Below, one piece after another: positions 56,487-64,000 of a stretch of 64,000 nt of DNA. The notes under the pieces are model-generated. The model was given only the letters and a program-made list of their open reading frames with translations. It did not search any database and was not told the DNA's origin. Position 1 is the first letter of the stretch; the number at the start of each line of letters is the position of its first letter. A program made the position numbers and the translations under genes. The stretch is taken from positions 1,116,001-1,180,000 of the forward strand of contig OX337229.1 of the NCBI GenBank assembly GCA_946965045.2, written 5' to 3'. The stretch is from Epithemia pelagica. Taxonomy: Eukaryota; Bacillariophyta; Bacillariophyceae; Surirellales; Surirellaceae.

Positions 56487-59400
56487 GTCAGCCACCAGAC
56501 AATGTTGATTCCGGTGGTGGCAGAGGAGGACGAGGCAATAACCGTGGTCGAGGTCGTGGGGGACGTGGAGGTAGAAACAACAATGGCCAAAGCAAGTTTG
56601 AAGGTCAGGAACCCTTGTTAAAGGGATGTGTGTTTGATTATACACAAGACGCCCAAGCCAAAAAATACATTCGGAACGTGGAACTGCTGATTGGATATAT
56701 CGGCATCAAGTTCCCGAAGTACAACATGGACTTCCAGCGTGCCGTTGAAAATCTATCTTTGCCTACACCTCCTCGTCCACCACGTCCATCGGACACTGCT
56801 AGTCCTATTGAAATAAAAGAATGGGAATTTCAGTACAAAGCAATTGACGAGAAGCGCGTGGCTACTGAAGGATTCCGCTCATCACTCTATAGTGTCCTTC
56901 TTGGTCAGTCAACGGACCTAATGAAGGATAAGCTCAAGGCCCATAGTTCCTTCCCCTCTATACAAGCTCATCGAGACGGCATCGAGTTGTTGAAGTTGAT
57001 CAAGGCTACTACGTTTACGTTCGATAGCGACAGGGTCTACACTGGAATGGCCATGGACAAGATCCGTGCCGACTTCTATGGGATGAAACGACACCCCGGA
57101 CAGTCTGTCCATAGTTTCTATGAGGCATTTCGGGCGAAGGTCAAGGTAATCAATGAGGTAGGAATTCTTCTCTTCGATCAAGCATATGTCCAAGAAATTG
57201 CCGCAAAGAATGGCCGACCAGGTGCACCGTCTATGGCTGACAACGAGGAAGCGCAGGATCGCATGATAGCGAATCGATTTATTCGTGCTTGCGGCCAAAA
57301 AGACTACGAAGTGCATCTACACAACAACTTTTTGGATGGGCACATCATCTACCCATCAAATCTCGCTGATGCCCGTGCTATTATCGATGCACGCATGGGG
57401 CGTCGTGAGCTCAACAGTAACAACAACAATAACCAGAATGGATCAAACGGTGGCTCTCAAGCGCAAGGCTCAGACAATACAGGTCTTGCATATCCAACTG
57501 CAGGCGAAACAGCCAACGAGTCACAGAATAGTGATACCAACCGAGGTTTGAACCCCGATGATTGTTGTGTATCTGAAACTGCCTCAGACTCACTTTGTCT
57601 TTCTATTGCCACGCTTTCACAGACTAACATTCCACCAACATGGGTCCTCCTGGATAACCAGGCCACCATTCACATCTTTTCCAACACATCATTACTCGTC
57701 AGTCCACCAAAGCCTAGCCAAGAAACCATGAGAATCAAGGGGCATGGTGGAACAATTACCACATCACAAACAGCCCAAGTCCGAGATTATGGAGCCGTAT
57801 GGTTCTATGAGAGCGGCTGGGTCAACATACTATCATTCCATCAAGTAAAGAAACAGTACAGCATCTCATACCATGCCAACAACGATGAATTTCATGTTCG
57901 ATCCCGCACAGGCGCAACCATTGACATATTCCGCGCAAGTCCCCAAGGTCTCTATTACTCTGATTGGTCCTCCCGATCTGCCGCAACTGAATTTGGACTG
58001 GTCACTACGATAGCTACAAATAAAGCTAAGTACACAGCAAATGACGTCGCTAGAGCACAAGGAGTTAGATCATTGCAGATTAAAATAGGTCGACCAAGTG
58101 ACAGAGAATTCTGCTCAATCCTGGACAAGCGGTTGCTACCCAATTGTCCTTTCACTAGCAAGGATGTCAAATTAGCCGCAAAGATGCTGGGACCCGACAT
58201 AGGTACCTTGAAAGGCAAGACGGTTCGAAAGCGTCCCATGCAAGTTGACGCTTCTCTCATGATCGATGTCCCAATCCCAAAGAAATATCACGATGTTGTC
58301 CTTTGCATGGACGTACTTCATGTCAACGGGATCCCATTCCTAGCGACGATCTCTTGCTTCATCAAGTTCGGGACTATTACCGCATTGAAGGCACTCAACG
58401 GACCAACACTTTTCACGGCAATCAAACAAGTAGCATCGATCTATCGTCGTGGCAACTTGCGCCCTCGAATTCTTCTCGCCGACGGGGCATTTGACAATGA
58501 ACCCATGAATGAATTTCTCCATGGGATTGGTATGAGCCTGAACCCGACATCCCGAGATGAACATGTCGGCGACATCGAACGGTACATTCGCACCATAAAG
58601 GAAAGAATGAGGTGCATGTACAATACGCTCCCATTTAAACACATGCCAAAAGTGTTGGTGATTGAAATGGCAAAAGCCGCCGTATATTGGCTGAACGCCT
58701 TCCCAGCTGTCAATGGAATATCGGACGAGCAGAGCCCAAAGACCCTCGTCACCGGCCAACAGCTGGATTATAACCGTCACTGCAAGTATGAGTTTGGACA
58801 ATATGTCCAGACCCATGAGCCACACGACAATTCCATGGAGCCAAGAACCCAAGGAGCACTGGCCCTTCGCCCAACTGGCAACCAACAGGGTGGCCATTAT
58901 TTCTTGAACTTGTTATCCGGTCGTGTCATCAATCGGAACCATGCCACGATTGTTCCTATGCCTGATATTGCCCTCCAGCGAGTGCACCAATTGGCTGTCG
59001 CCCAGGAAGCATATCCGAATCTTGCTTTTGGGGATAGGGATAACCGCATCTTGGCTTTGGAATACGATGATTTTGATGAAGGAAAGGATGACGATTATGA
59101 GTATGATGTGGACGACGAGGATGATGTATTGAGGTATGATGAAGATATCGTCGATAATGAGTTGGCGACGGTGAATGAGGACCCGGTGGAGGAGTTGGTC
59201 ATGGAGGAAGTGGCAGCGATGGGAAATGAGAACGACTACGATCTTAATGATCAAGCGATAGGAGAGGATCAGGGGTTGGATGGTCCCGAGGTAGGAGAGG
59301 ATCAGGAGTTGGATGGTCCCGAGGATGGAGATAACGTGGGCCTTGGTTTGGATCTTAATGGTCCAGTGGACGGAGTCGTAGAAGGAGGTGGAAACGATGA

Positions 59401-61561
59401 TGGAGTACAGGAAGGAATCGACATTGATGCTCATGAGGAACAACTACATGCTGACTATGTGGAGCAGGCTGTTGCAGATCAAGAACTAATCGAGGAAAAT
59501 CAAGGAGTGGAGGCAAATCAAGGAGTGGAACCCGTGCCAAATCAAGGAGTGGGCCCACAACCCGAGCAACCACCCATGCAACAACCCAACATCCATGGTG
59601 TTGGTGGTGGAATTGTTGGCGGCGGCGGTGATGCTGTGGCAGCACCCATTCATCCTAGATATAATCTACGGACGAATCGAGAACGGAACTATGCCCATCG
59701 ATACAACAATGACATTTATGTTACTGCCGAAGTGGCACAAGACGTGTCAACGCCCCAAATGGGGATGAAACAAGGAGTGCGATTGTTTGGTGATGCAGGC
59801 GTGGCCGCGGTGAAAAAGGAAGTCCTGCAGCTGCATGACCGAGAAGTAATGCGAGCCATCATGAAAAGCTCATTGACCAAACAACAAATCCGACAAGCGC
59901 TTGGATACTTGATGTTCTTGAAGAGAAAAAGAACCGGCAAAATTAAAGGACGAGGCTGCGCAGATGGCCGTAAACAACGCGAATACATAAACAAAGAAGA
60001 TGCATCTTCCCCCACAGTCGCAACAGAGGCCGTCTTCCTAAGTGCAATCATTGATGCAATGGAACGAAGGGCAGTGGCAGTAGTGGATATTCCAGGGGCC
60101 TTTATGCAGGCCATGATGGACCCTGGAGTGCACATGAGGATCACCGGGCTCATGGTTGAATTGTTGCTTGAAATTGATGAGAAAATGTACCGACCATTCG
60201 TTGTGGTCGAGAAAGGCAAACCCGTCATTTACGTTGAATTGCTTCGTGCCCTGTACGGCACCCTGCGAGCGGCAAGACTGTTTTGGGAAAAGTTAACTGC
60301 CGTCATCAAGGAATGGGGTTTCATTGTGAACCCATATGACAGTTGTGTTGCTAACAAAACAATCAATGGGACGCAATGCACCATCACATGGCACATTGAC
60401 GACCTCAAAATATCACACAAAGAAGAAAGCGTGGTCAGCAGCATCATAGAACAAATTCAAGCCACATTCGGTCAACAAGGGGAACTTTCGATCTCAAGAG
60501 GGAAACGCCATGACTATTTGGGCATGTACCTTGATTATAGTGAACCAGGGCAGTTGATTGTTGACATGAGGACCGCCATACAGAGTATCATCGATGATGT
60601 ACCAAAGGAGTTCAAAGGGGTGGCACAAACCCCAGCAGCCTCCCATCTTTTCCATCTGCAAGATGGAGCCGAGCAGTTGGATAGCGACCAAGCAGACCAG
60701 TTTCACAGTTTCACCATGAGGCTGATGTATATTGCCCAACGTGGGCGACCTGACATCCGAGCGGCCGTGGCTTTCCTTAGTACACGAGTGAAAGAACCAA
60801 CCAAGGATGATTGGCGTAAGTTGTCGCGTGTGATGAAATACCTCCAAACAACACCCGACTTGCTTCTTCGGTTAAATTGTGACGGGACCGGGATTCTTCG
60901 CTGGTGGGTGGACGCATCCTACGCCGTCCATCCTAATATGCGTGGGCATACCGGGGGCGTAATGATGATGGGAAAAGGAGCTGCTATGAGCATCTCATCA
61001 AAACAGAAGCTGGTAGCTCGTAGTTCCACCGAGAGCGAGCTGATCGGTGTCCATGATGCCATGCCAAATATGCTCTGGTGTCGGCAATTCCTGATCGCAC
61101 AAGGTTATCAAGTCAAGGAGATGAAATTATTCCAAGATAACATGAGTGCAATGCTGTTGGAGAAGAACGGACGAGCCTCCAGCAGCAAACGTACCAAACA
61201 TATCGACATTCGATATTTCTTCATTAAAGATCGAGTCGATAACAAGGAACTGACGATCGAACATTGTCCCACGGAAGAAATGATCGCCGATTTCCATACG
61301 AAACCGCTTCAAGGTAACTTGTTCTACAAGTTCTGTGATCTTATCATGAATATCCCGAGCACTGATATCTATCATTCCTCGCGAAGGAGTGTGTTGAGAC
61401 AAGATAGCACGCCCAAGGAAACACAGGACCAAACCGCGACTCCCAAGAGAGTACAGTGGATGACGAACCCAAAGGAAGCCGAATGGCAAGTGGTGCAACC
61501 ACGTAAGAGGTACAGTCATTCCAAACCTGAGGAGGCGCAACAAAACGCTCATTCTTTTTAA
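56483..61561 (+). CDS. copia gag-pol polyprotein, intact
   Basis: One uninterrupted frame of 1692 residues. It begins with an RGG-rich N-terminus (RGRGRGGRGGRNNNG). A gag helical region follows (about 40-310, FYGMKRHPGQSVHSFYEAF). The protease carries LLDNQATIHIF near residue 388, where copia elements usually show D-S-G/A. The integrase catalytic triad is visible as CMDVLHVNG (about 606), LADGAFDNE (about 665) and DIERYIRTIKERM. A long acidic spacer with repeated NQGVE and EDQ-LDGPE units lies around 850-1030. Reverse transcriptase shows VVDIPGAFMQAMM, LLRALYGTLRAARLFWEKL and the catalytic WHIDDLKISH (about 1303). RNase H shows WWVDASYA, ARSSTESELIGVHDAM, LFQDNMSAM and KHIDIRYFFIKD. The last 57 codons lie within the 3' LTR. 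It cleaves itself into the usual products by family knowledge. Confidence 0.95.
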   Translation: MSQPPDNVDSGGGRGGRGNNRGRGRGGRGGRNNNGQSKFEGQEPLLKGCVFDYTQDAQAKKYIRNVELLIGYIGIKFPKYNMDFQRAVENLSLPTPPRPPRPSDTASPIEIKEWEFQYKAIDEKRVATEGFRSSLYSVLLGQSTDLMKDKLKAHSSFPSIQAHRDGIELLKLIKATTFTFDSDRVYTGMAMDKIRADFYGMKRHPGQSVHSFYEAFRAKVKVINEVGILLFDQAYVQEIAAKNGRPGAPSMADNEEAQDRMIANRFIRACGQKDYEVHLHNNFLDGHIIYPSNLADARAIIDARMGRRELNSNNNNNQNGSNGGSQAQGSDNTGLAYPTAGETANESQNSDTNRGLNPDDCCVSETASDSLCLSIATLSQTNIPPTWVLLDNQATIHIFSNTSLLVSPPKPSQETMRIKGHGGTITTSQTAQVRDYGAVWFYESGWVNILSFHQVKKQYSISYHANNDEFHVRSRTGATIDIFRASPQGLYYSDWSSRSAATEFGLVTTIATNKAKYTANDVARAQGVRSLQIKIGRPSDREFCSILDKRLLPNCPFTSKDVKLAAKMLGPDIGTLKGKTVRKRPMQVDASLMIDVPIPKKYHDVVLCMDVLHVNGIPFLATISCFIKFGTITALKALNGPTLFTAIKQVASIYRRGNLRPRILLADGAFDNEPMNEFLHGIGMSLNPTSRDEHVGDIERYIRTIKERMRCMYNTLPFKHMPKVLVIEMAKAAVYWLNAFPAVNGISDEQSPKTLVTGQQLDYNRHCKYEFGQYVQTHEPHDNSMEPRTQGALALRPTGNQQGGHYFLNLLSGRVINRNHATIVPMPDIALQRVHQLAVAQEAYPNLAFGDRDNRILALEYDDFDEGKDDDYEYDVDDEDDVLRYDEDIVDNELATVNEDPVEELVMEEVAAMGNENDYDLNDQAIGEDQGLDGPEVGEDQELDGPEDGDNVGLGLDLNGPVDGVVEGGGNDDGVQEGIDIDAHEEQLHADYVEQAVADQELIEENQGVEANQGVEPVPNQGVGPQPEQPPMQQPNIHGVGGGIVGGGGDAVAAPIHPRYNLRTNRERNYAHRYNNDIYVTAEVAQDVSTPQMGMKQGVRLFGDAGVAAVKKEVLQLHDREVMRAIMKSSLTKQQIRQALGYLMFLKRKRTGKIKGRGCADGRKQREYINKEDASSPTVATEAVFLSAIIDAMERRAVAVVDIPGAFMQAMMDPGVHMRITGLMVELLLEIDEKMYRPFVVVEKGKPVIYVELLRALYGTLRAARLFWEKLTAVIKEWGFIVNPYDSCVANKTINGTQCTITWHIDDLKISHKEESVVSSIIEQIQATFGQQGELSISRGKRHDYLGMYLDYSEPGQLIVDMRTAIQSIIDDVPKEFKGVAQTPAASHLFHLQDGAEQLDSDQADQFHSFTMRLMYIAQRGRPDIRAAVAFLSTRVKEPTKDDWRKLSRVMKYLQTTPDLLLRLNCDGTGILRWWVDASYAVHPNMRGHTGGVMMMGKGAAMSISSKQKLVARSSTESELIGVHDAMPNMLWCRQFLIAQGYQVKEMKLFQDNMSAMLLEKNGRASSSKRTKHIDIRYFFIKDRVDNKELTIEHCPTEEMIADFHTKPLQGNLFYKFCDLIMNIPSTDIYHSSRRSVLRQDSTPKETQDQTATPKRVQWMTNPKEAEWQVVQPRKRYSHSKPEEAQQNAHSF

Positions 61562-61625
61562 AAATAGAAGTAAATTGGTTTCCTTTTGTTGCCTGTACAG
61601 CACGATTGGTTGACTGGTTTCAACA
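61392..61625 (+). repeat. 3' LTR of the copia element
   Basis: 234 bp, TGTTG...CAACA, nearly identical to the 5' LTR. Its first 170 bp are also the 3' end of the gag-pol frame (SVLRQDSTPKETQDQTATPK and onward). A purine stretch GCGAAGGAG just upstream may serve as polypurine tract. Confidence 0.95.
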
Positions 61626-61670
61626 GCCATCCATTTTTCTCTATGCTGCAAAGAATACCATGAACTAATG

Positions 61671-61706
61671 TGTCCTCATATGAGGATATATCCTCATATG
61701 AGGACA
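61671..61706. repeat. 36-bp perfect palindrome
   Basis: Two copies of CCTCATATGAGG joined by ATAT and flanked by TGT and ACA; the full 36 bp equals its own reverse complement. It could extrude a hairpin. It lies 46 bp outside the 3' LTR and mirrors the 18-bp palindrome left of the 5' LTR. Confidence 0.95.
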
Positions 61707-61725
61707 ATGGTAGACAAGACACTAG

Positions 61726-62206
61726 CGTTCGGAAGCATGAGGAATAGACACTACCTATCGTTACTTCACGGACATGGGCATTATCGGCTTGACTACTACT
61801 CGTACGTAGATGAAAGCAAAACGCATACGAGGATTATCACCCTCAGTATACACTACACAAAAAGAGCACGAGTCTACTTAGCAATAATTATCGTAGAATA
61901 GTTGGAAGCGTCGCATATCGCATACGAGTAGTTGGATTGCGAAAAGCACGGGTCTACTTAAAAAACGGAATCTTAAGACTTAAGATACTCGTAGATAGAA
62001 GTAGAAGTAGTGTAGTCTAATGTATATGGATTATTGTAAAAAGCGATCTTAGATCTTAGCATCGTATCGTGGCCTAAAAGTAGTGTAGTCGTATGCTTTA
62101 CCTATTATTGTACAAGTACTCTCCTTTTGGTCTTGATGAGTCCACCTAAACAGCAGGGTCATTTTTTGCCCCCGTCGGCACCGCCAACCATCTCTCTCCT
62201 GGAAGC
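61726..62206. other. intergenic with diverged short direct repeats
   Basis: AT-rich. GCACG(A/G)GTCTACTTA occurs near 61866 and 61946. GTAGTGTAGTC with a downstream ATTATTGTA occurs at 62007-62038 and again from 62080. No gene was seen. The 3' part should hold the promoter of the TTL-like gene. Confidence 0.6.
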
Positions 62207-64000
62207 ATGACAATGGCGAATAAAGGTCGACACAGCCGGTCCCCCCTCGTCTATCGTGGCAAGAATCACAACGGGCTGTCGCAACTGCCACCGGTCCGAA
62301 CTGGGACGCCACGATGTCCTTCTCGAGTAGTTTCCGAACGGAAGGTTCGCCAATCATGCAGTCGTCTCTCCTTGCTCATTGTGACGGTGTTACTTGCCTT
62401 CGTGGTTGTGACAGTGTCACGAATTTTCGTAGTTCACAGTCCTCCTGGCAATCCAGCACAGCCCCATTCACTCATAGATGGAGCCTCGAAGAAAAAGGAC
62501 ATGATCCTGACTCCTGCAGCATATCCACCACCAGCGAATACCAAAAAGTCCTTGCCACCACCACCGAGACCCCTGCAACCGCCCACGCCCTTCGACTACG
62601 ACGGTATTCCCGATCTCCGTCATAGTAGCAGCTCCTCCGCTGCAGACTCATTTGGCTCCAACCTTGTTGTTCGATCTCGTCGCAAGCAGTTTACGGCCGT
62701 CCCCGAACAAGCCTTGCATCATGTCGTCGTGCCCGAAGGCAAGGCAGACTCAACGATTCGAAGAATTTTTCGTGAGCAATTAGGTTGGATCGAAGTGCAG
62801 AAGAAAATCGCGGATAATTCTACTGCTGTAGCAGCTGTAGCAGATACTGCAACGATGTTTCAGGAATGGTACCATCAAGCACATATCTACTTTCGATTCC
62901 GGAAAAAAGGCAAGGACAAACACTTGGGACGACTGCAGCCCTATCAACGTTATAGTCGAATTCCTTCCTACTCGAATCGATGGGAAAGTAAGGATCGATT
63001 TTTGAACGGATTCCGGGAGTATGCAAAAGAACAAAGCACTGTCACCGGCAGAAGTACGGAGGATATATTGTGGTTTCTCCCTCAAACGTATCGGTTGACT
63101 GAGGACGAGGCGGATCGGCAGGCCTTTGTCGATCGCTTGGCGAGTCCTGGTGGGATGGATCAACCATGGGTACTCAAGCAGGTCAACCTTAACAATGGAA
63201 GAGGCATCGAGATGCTCCCGCCTCATTCAGAGGCACTCGAAACTGCCGTCGATCGGGTGGTGGCCAACAGAGGTGCCACCTTTATCGTGCAGCAGTACAT
63301 TTGCAACGAAATGACCTGGTTCAAGGGGCAGAAGTTTGACCTACGAATGTACTGGCTGGTGGCCAGTGTCGATCCGCTGATTGTCTTGTTCGAAGACGGC
63401 TACGTTCGTGCTGGAGCAACTTCCTATGACGAGCAAAGTTGGAACTCGACGGGTCAGCATTTGACCAACCACAACTTTCGAGGGGAGGATCTCGATGTCA
63501 CTCACAGACACTTGTGGAAACGAGTGCAAGAGCATTACGATCAACACCGAGAACAATTCCAAAGTGACGAATATGGAAACATTATGGATCCTGTCCTCCA
63601 TGTTCGAAACCAAATGAAAGCAGCAATAGGGCAATTGGCGGAGGCATTCAAGCCCGACATGTACGAGCAAGCCATGGCAAGTGACTGCAAGGTAGAAAAT
63701 TTCTTTGCCTTTTACGGCTGCGATTTTATCTTGGATGCCGATTTGAATGTGTGGTTCATTGAGGCGCAAGCTTCTCCTGGAATCGGAGAGTCCAAGAAAT
63801 TCCGGACCGTTATGTGGGAACGCCTGTTCGTTCCCATGATTCGGACTGTGGAAGAGATTGCGCTGAAGCAACAGCGAGACGCAACGGCAAACATATTGCC
63901 ACTCGAGAATCTAGGTGGTTGGGAAGTGGTTTATGCGGGAGACACTGCGTTTGAGTACAAGGGATATAAAAGGCGGAAACAGCATGTTCGATCCTGTAAG
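62207..64000 (+). CDS. membrane-anchored tubulin-tyrosine-ligase-like (TTL) protein, 3' end outside window
   Basis: 598 codons visible from the ATG at 62207, open to the end of the window. A short basic N-terminus precedes a signal anchor at about residue 53-72 (LSLLIVTVLLAFVVVTVSRI), then a Pro-rich stem (PPPPRPLQPPTPFDYDG). The ATP-grasp TTL domain follows: DILWFLPQTYRLTEDEADRQ, WVLKQVNLNNGRGIEML (nucleotide-binding Lys and Gly loop), FIVQQYICNEMTWFKGQKFD, LRMYWLVASVDPLIVLF and the metal-binding strand NVWFIEAQASPGIG. Usual TTL proteins are soluble and end this strand in E-x-N-x-S-P; here the Asn position is Gln (EAQASP). A luminal location makes tubulin an unlikely substrate. The last bases, TCCTGTAAG, contain a good splice donor, so the exon may end at 63995. 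Confidence 0.82.
   Translation, partial: MTMANKGRHSRSPLVYRGKNHNGLSQLPPVRTGTPRCPSRVVSERKVRQSCSRLSLLIVTVLLAFVVVTVSRIFVVHSPPGNPAQPHSLIDGASKKKDMILTPAAYPPPANTKKSLPPPPRPLQPPTPFDYDGIPDLRHSSSSSAADSFGSNLVVRSRRKQFTAVPEQALHHVVVPEGKADSTIRRIFREQLGWIEVQKKIADNSTAVAAVADTATMFQEWYHQAHIYFRFRKKGKDKHLGRLQPYQRYSRIPSYSNRWESKDRFLNGFREYAKEQSTVTGRSTEDILWFLPQTYRLTEDEADRQAFVDRLASPGGMDQPWVLKQVNLNNGRGIEMLPPHSEALETAVDRVVANRGATFIVQQYICNEMTWFKGQKFDLRMYWLVASVDPLIVLFEDGYVRAGATSYDEQSWNSTGQHLTNHNFRGEDLDVTHRHLWKRVQEHYDQHREQFQSDEYGNIMDPVLHVRNQMKAAIGQLAEAFKPDMYEQAMASDCKVENFFAFYGCDFILDADLNVWFIEAQASPGIGESKKFRTVMWERLFVPMIRTVEEIALKQQRDATANILPLENLGGWEVVYAGDTAFEYKGYKRRKQHVRSCK

Larger units (their letters stand above)
55557..61625 (+). 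mobile_element. intact Ty1/copia LTR retrotransposon
   Basis: Complete element of 6069 bp: 5' LTR 55557-55778, internal region with two long overlapping frames, 3' LTR 61392-61625. LTRs start TGTTG and end CAACA. Flanking 5-bp sequences are GTCAT and GCCAT, a target duplication with one mismatch. The LTRs differ only by an 11-bp indel and a 1-bp indel as far as I can read, so insertion was recent. Domain order in the polyprotein is gag, protease, integrase, reverse transcriptase, RNase H, which is the copia order. No canonical initiator-tRNA primer-binding site is recognisable directly after the 5' LTR (AT-rich TATTTTAAAAAG). The element is oriented with plus-strand genes and sits between the protease gene and the TTL-like gene. 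Confidence 0.95.
55415..61725. mobile_element. inverted-repeat (foldback) element split by the copia insertion
   Basis: The sequence at 55415-55455 and the reverse complement of 61671-61725 share CTAGTGTCT(A/T)GTCTACC and the palindromic core TGTCCTCATATGAGGACA or its doubled form. Without the retrotransposon and one target copy the two halves would form an element of roughly 240 bp with about 40-bp inverted ends. I infer an older foldback or MITE-like insertion that later received the copia element. Target duplications of the outer element are not clear. Confidence 0.5.

Overview
The window is nuclear DNA from a stramenopile alga, most probably a pennate diatom. Three things point that way. 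Genes are split by short GT-AG introns, mostly 62-133 bp. Secretory-type leaders carry the diatom plastid cleavage motif (ASAF at the small gene near 47.5 kb, VDAF at the 33.6-35.2 kb gene). The intact Ty1/copia element resembles the copia retrotransposons of diatoms. No species can be named from the sequence alone. About 27 protein genes of cellular function sit closely packed on both strands. Most are housekeeping genes, and several pairs are divergent and share a short promoter.

Layout. 0-9 kb: 5' part of a tRNA dihydrouridine synthase (DUS3 type), a secreted coiled-coil protein, succinate dehydrogenase membrane subunit D, a small membrane protein, a type I membrane protein, a zinc-knuckle protein, and the cytosolic Fe-S assembly factor DRE2/anamorsin. 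9-18 kb: membrane-anchored histidine phosphatase, actin-related protein ARP6, CTD phosphatase SSU72 (4 exons), ABHD17-like hydrolase and a Golgi-type sulfotransferase. 18.9-24.2 kb: a 12-exon ISWI-type remodeler with HMG boxes at both ends and an 11-nt micro-exon. 24.3-33.1 kb: SEC31 with an inserted WW domain, a mitochondrial protein, a fusion of TruA-like and 2-oxoglutarate-oxygenase-like domains, and an Atg22-like transporter. 33.6-43.9 kb: a plastid-targeted acyltransferase, meiotic MSH4, a diatom-type orphan, a 738-bp MITE with a 10-bp target duplication, and a RAD54B-like translocase. 44-54.4 kb: eIF3d, an NPPY methyltransferase-like gene, a 91-residue thylakoid-type protein, a ubiquitin protease, PEX13 and a membrane-anchored papain-like protease. 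55.4-61.7 kb: an intact copia retrotransposon with an extra upstream ORF, inserted inside a palindrome-rich inverted-repeat element. 62.2-64 kb: start of a membrane-anchored tubulin-tyrosine-ligase-like gene that runs off the window.

Functional links are loose, as is usual for a eukaryotic chromosome. Chromatin and transcription (ARP6, SSU72, ISWI), meiotic recombination (MSH4, RAD54B) and the secretory or peroxisomal system (SEC31, PEX13, sulfotransferase, membrane protease) are represented, but there is no operon-like pathway. Exon joins were worked out by hand from splice consensus, reading phase and family conservation. All lengths refer to those joined models.
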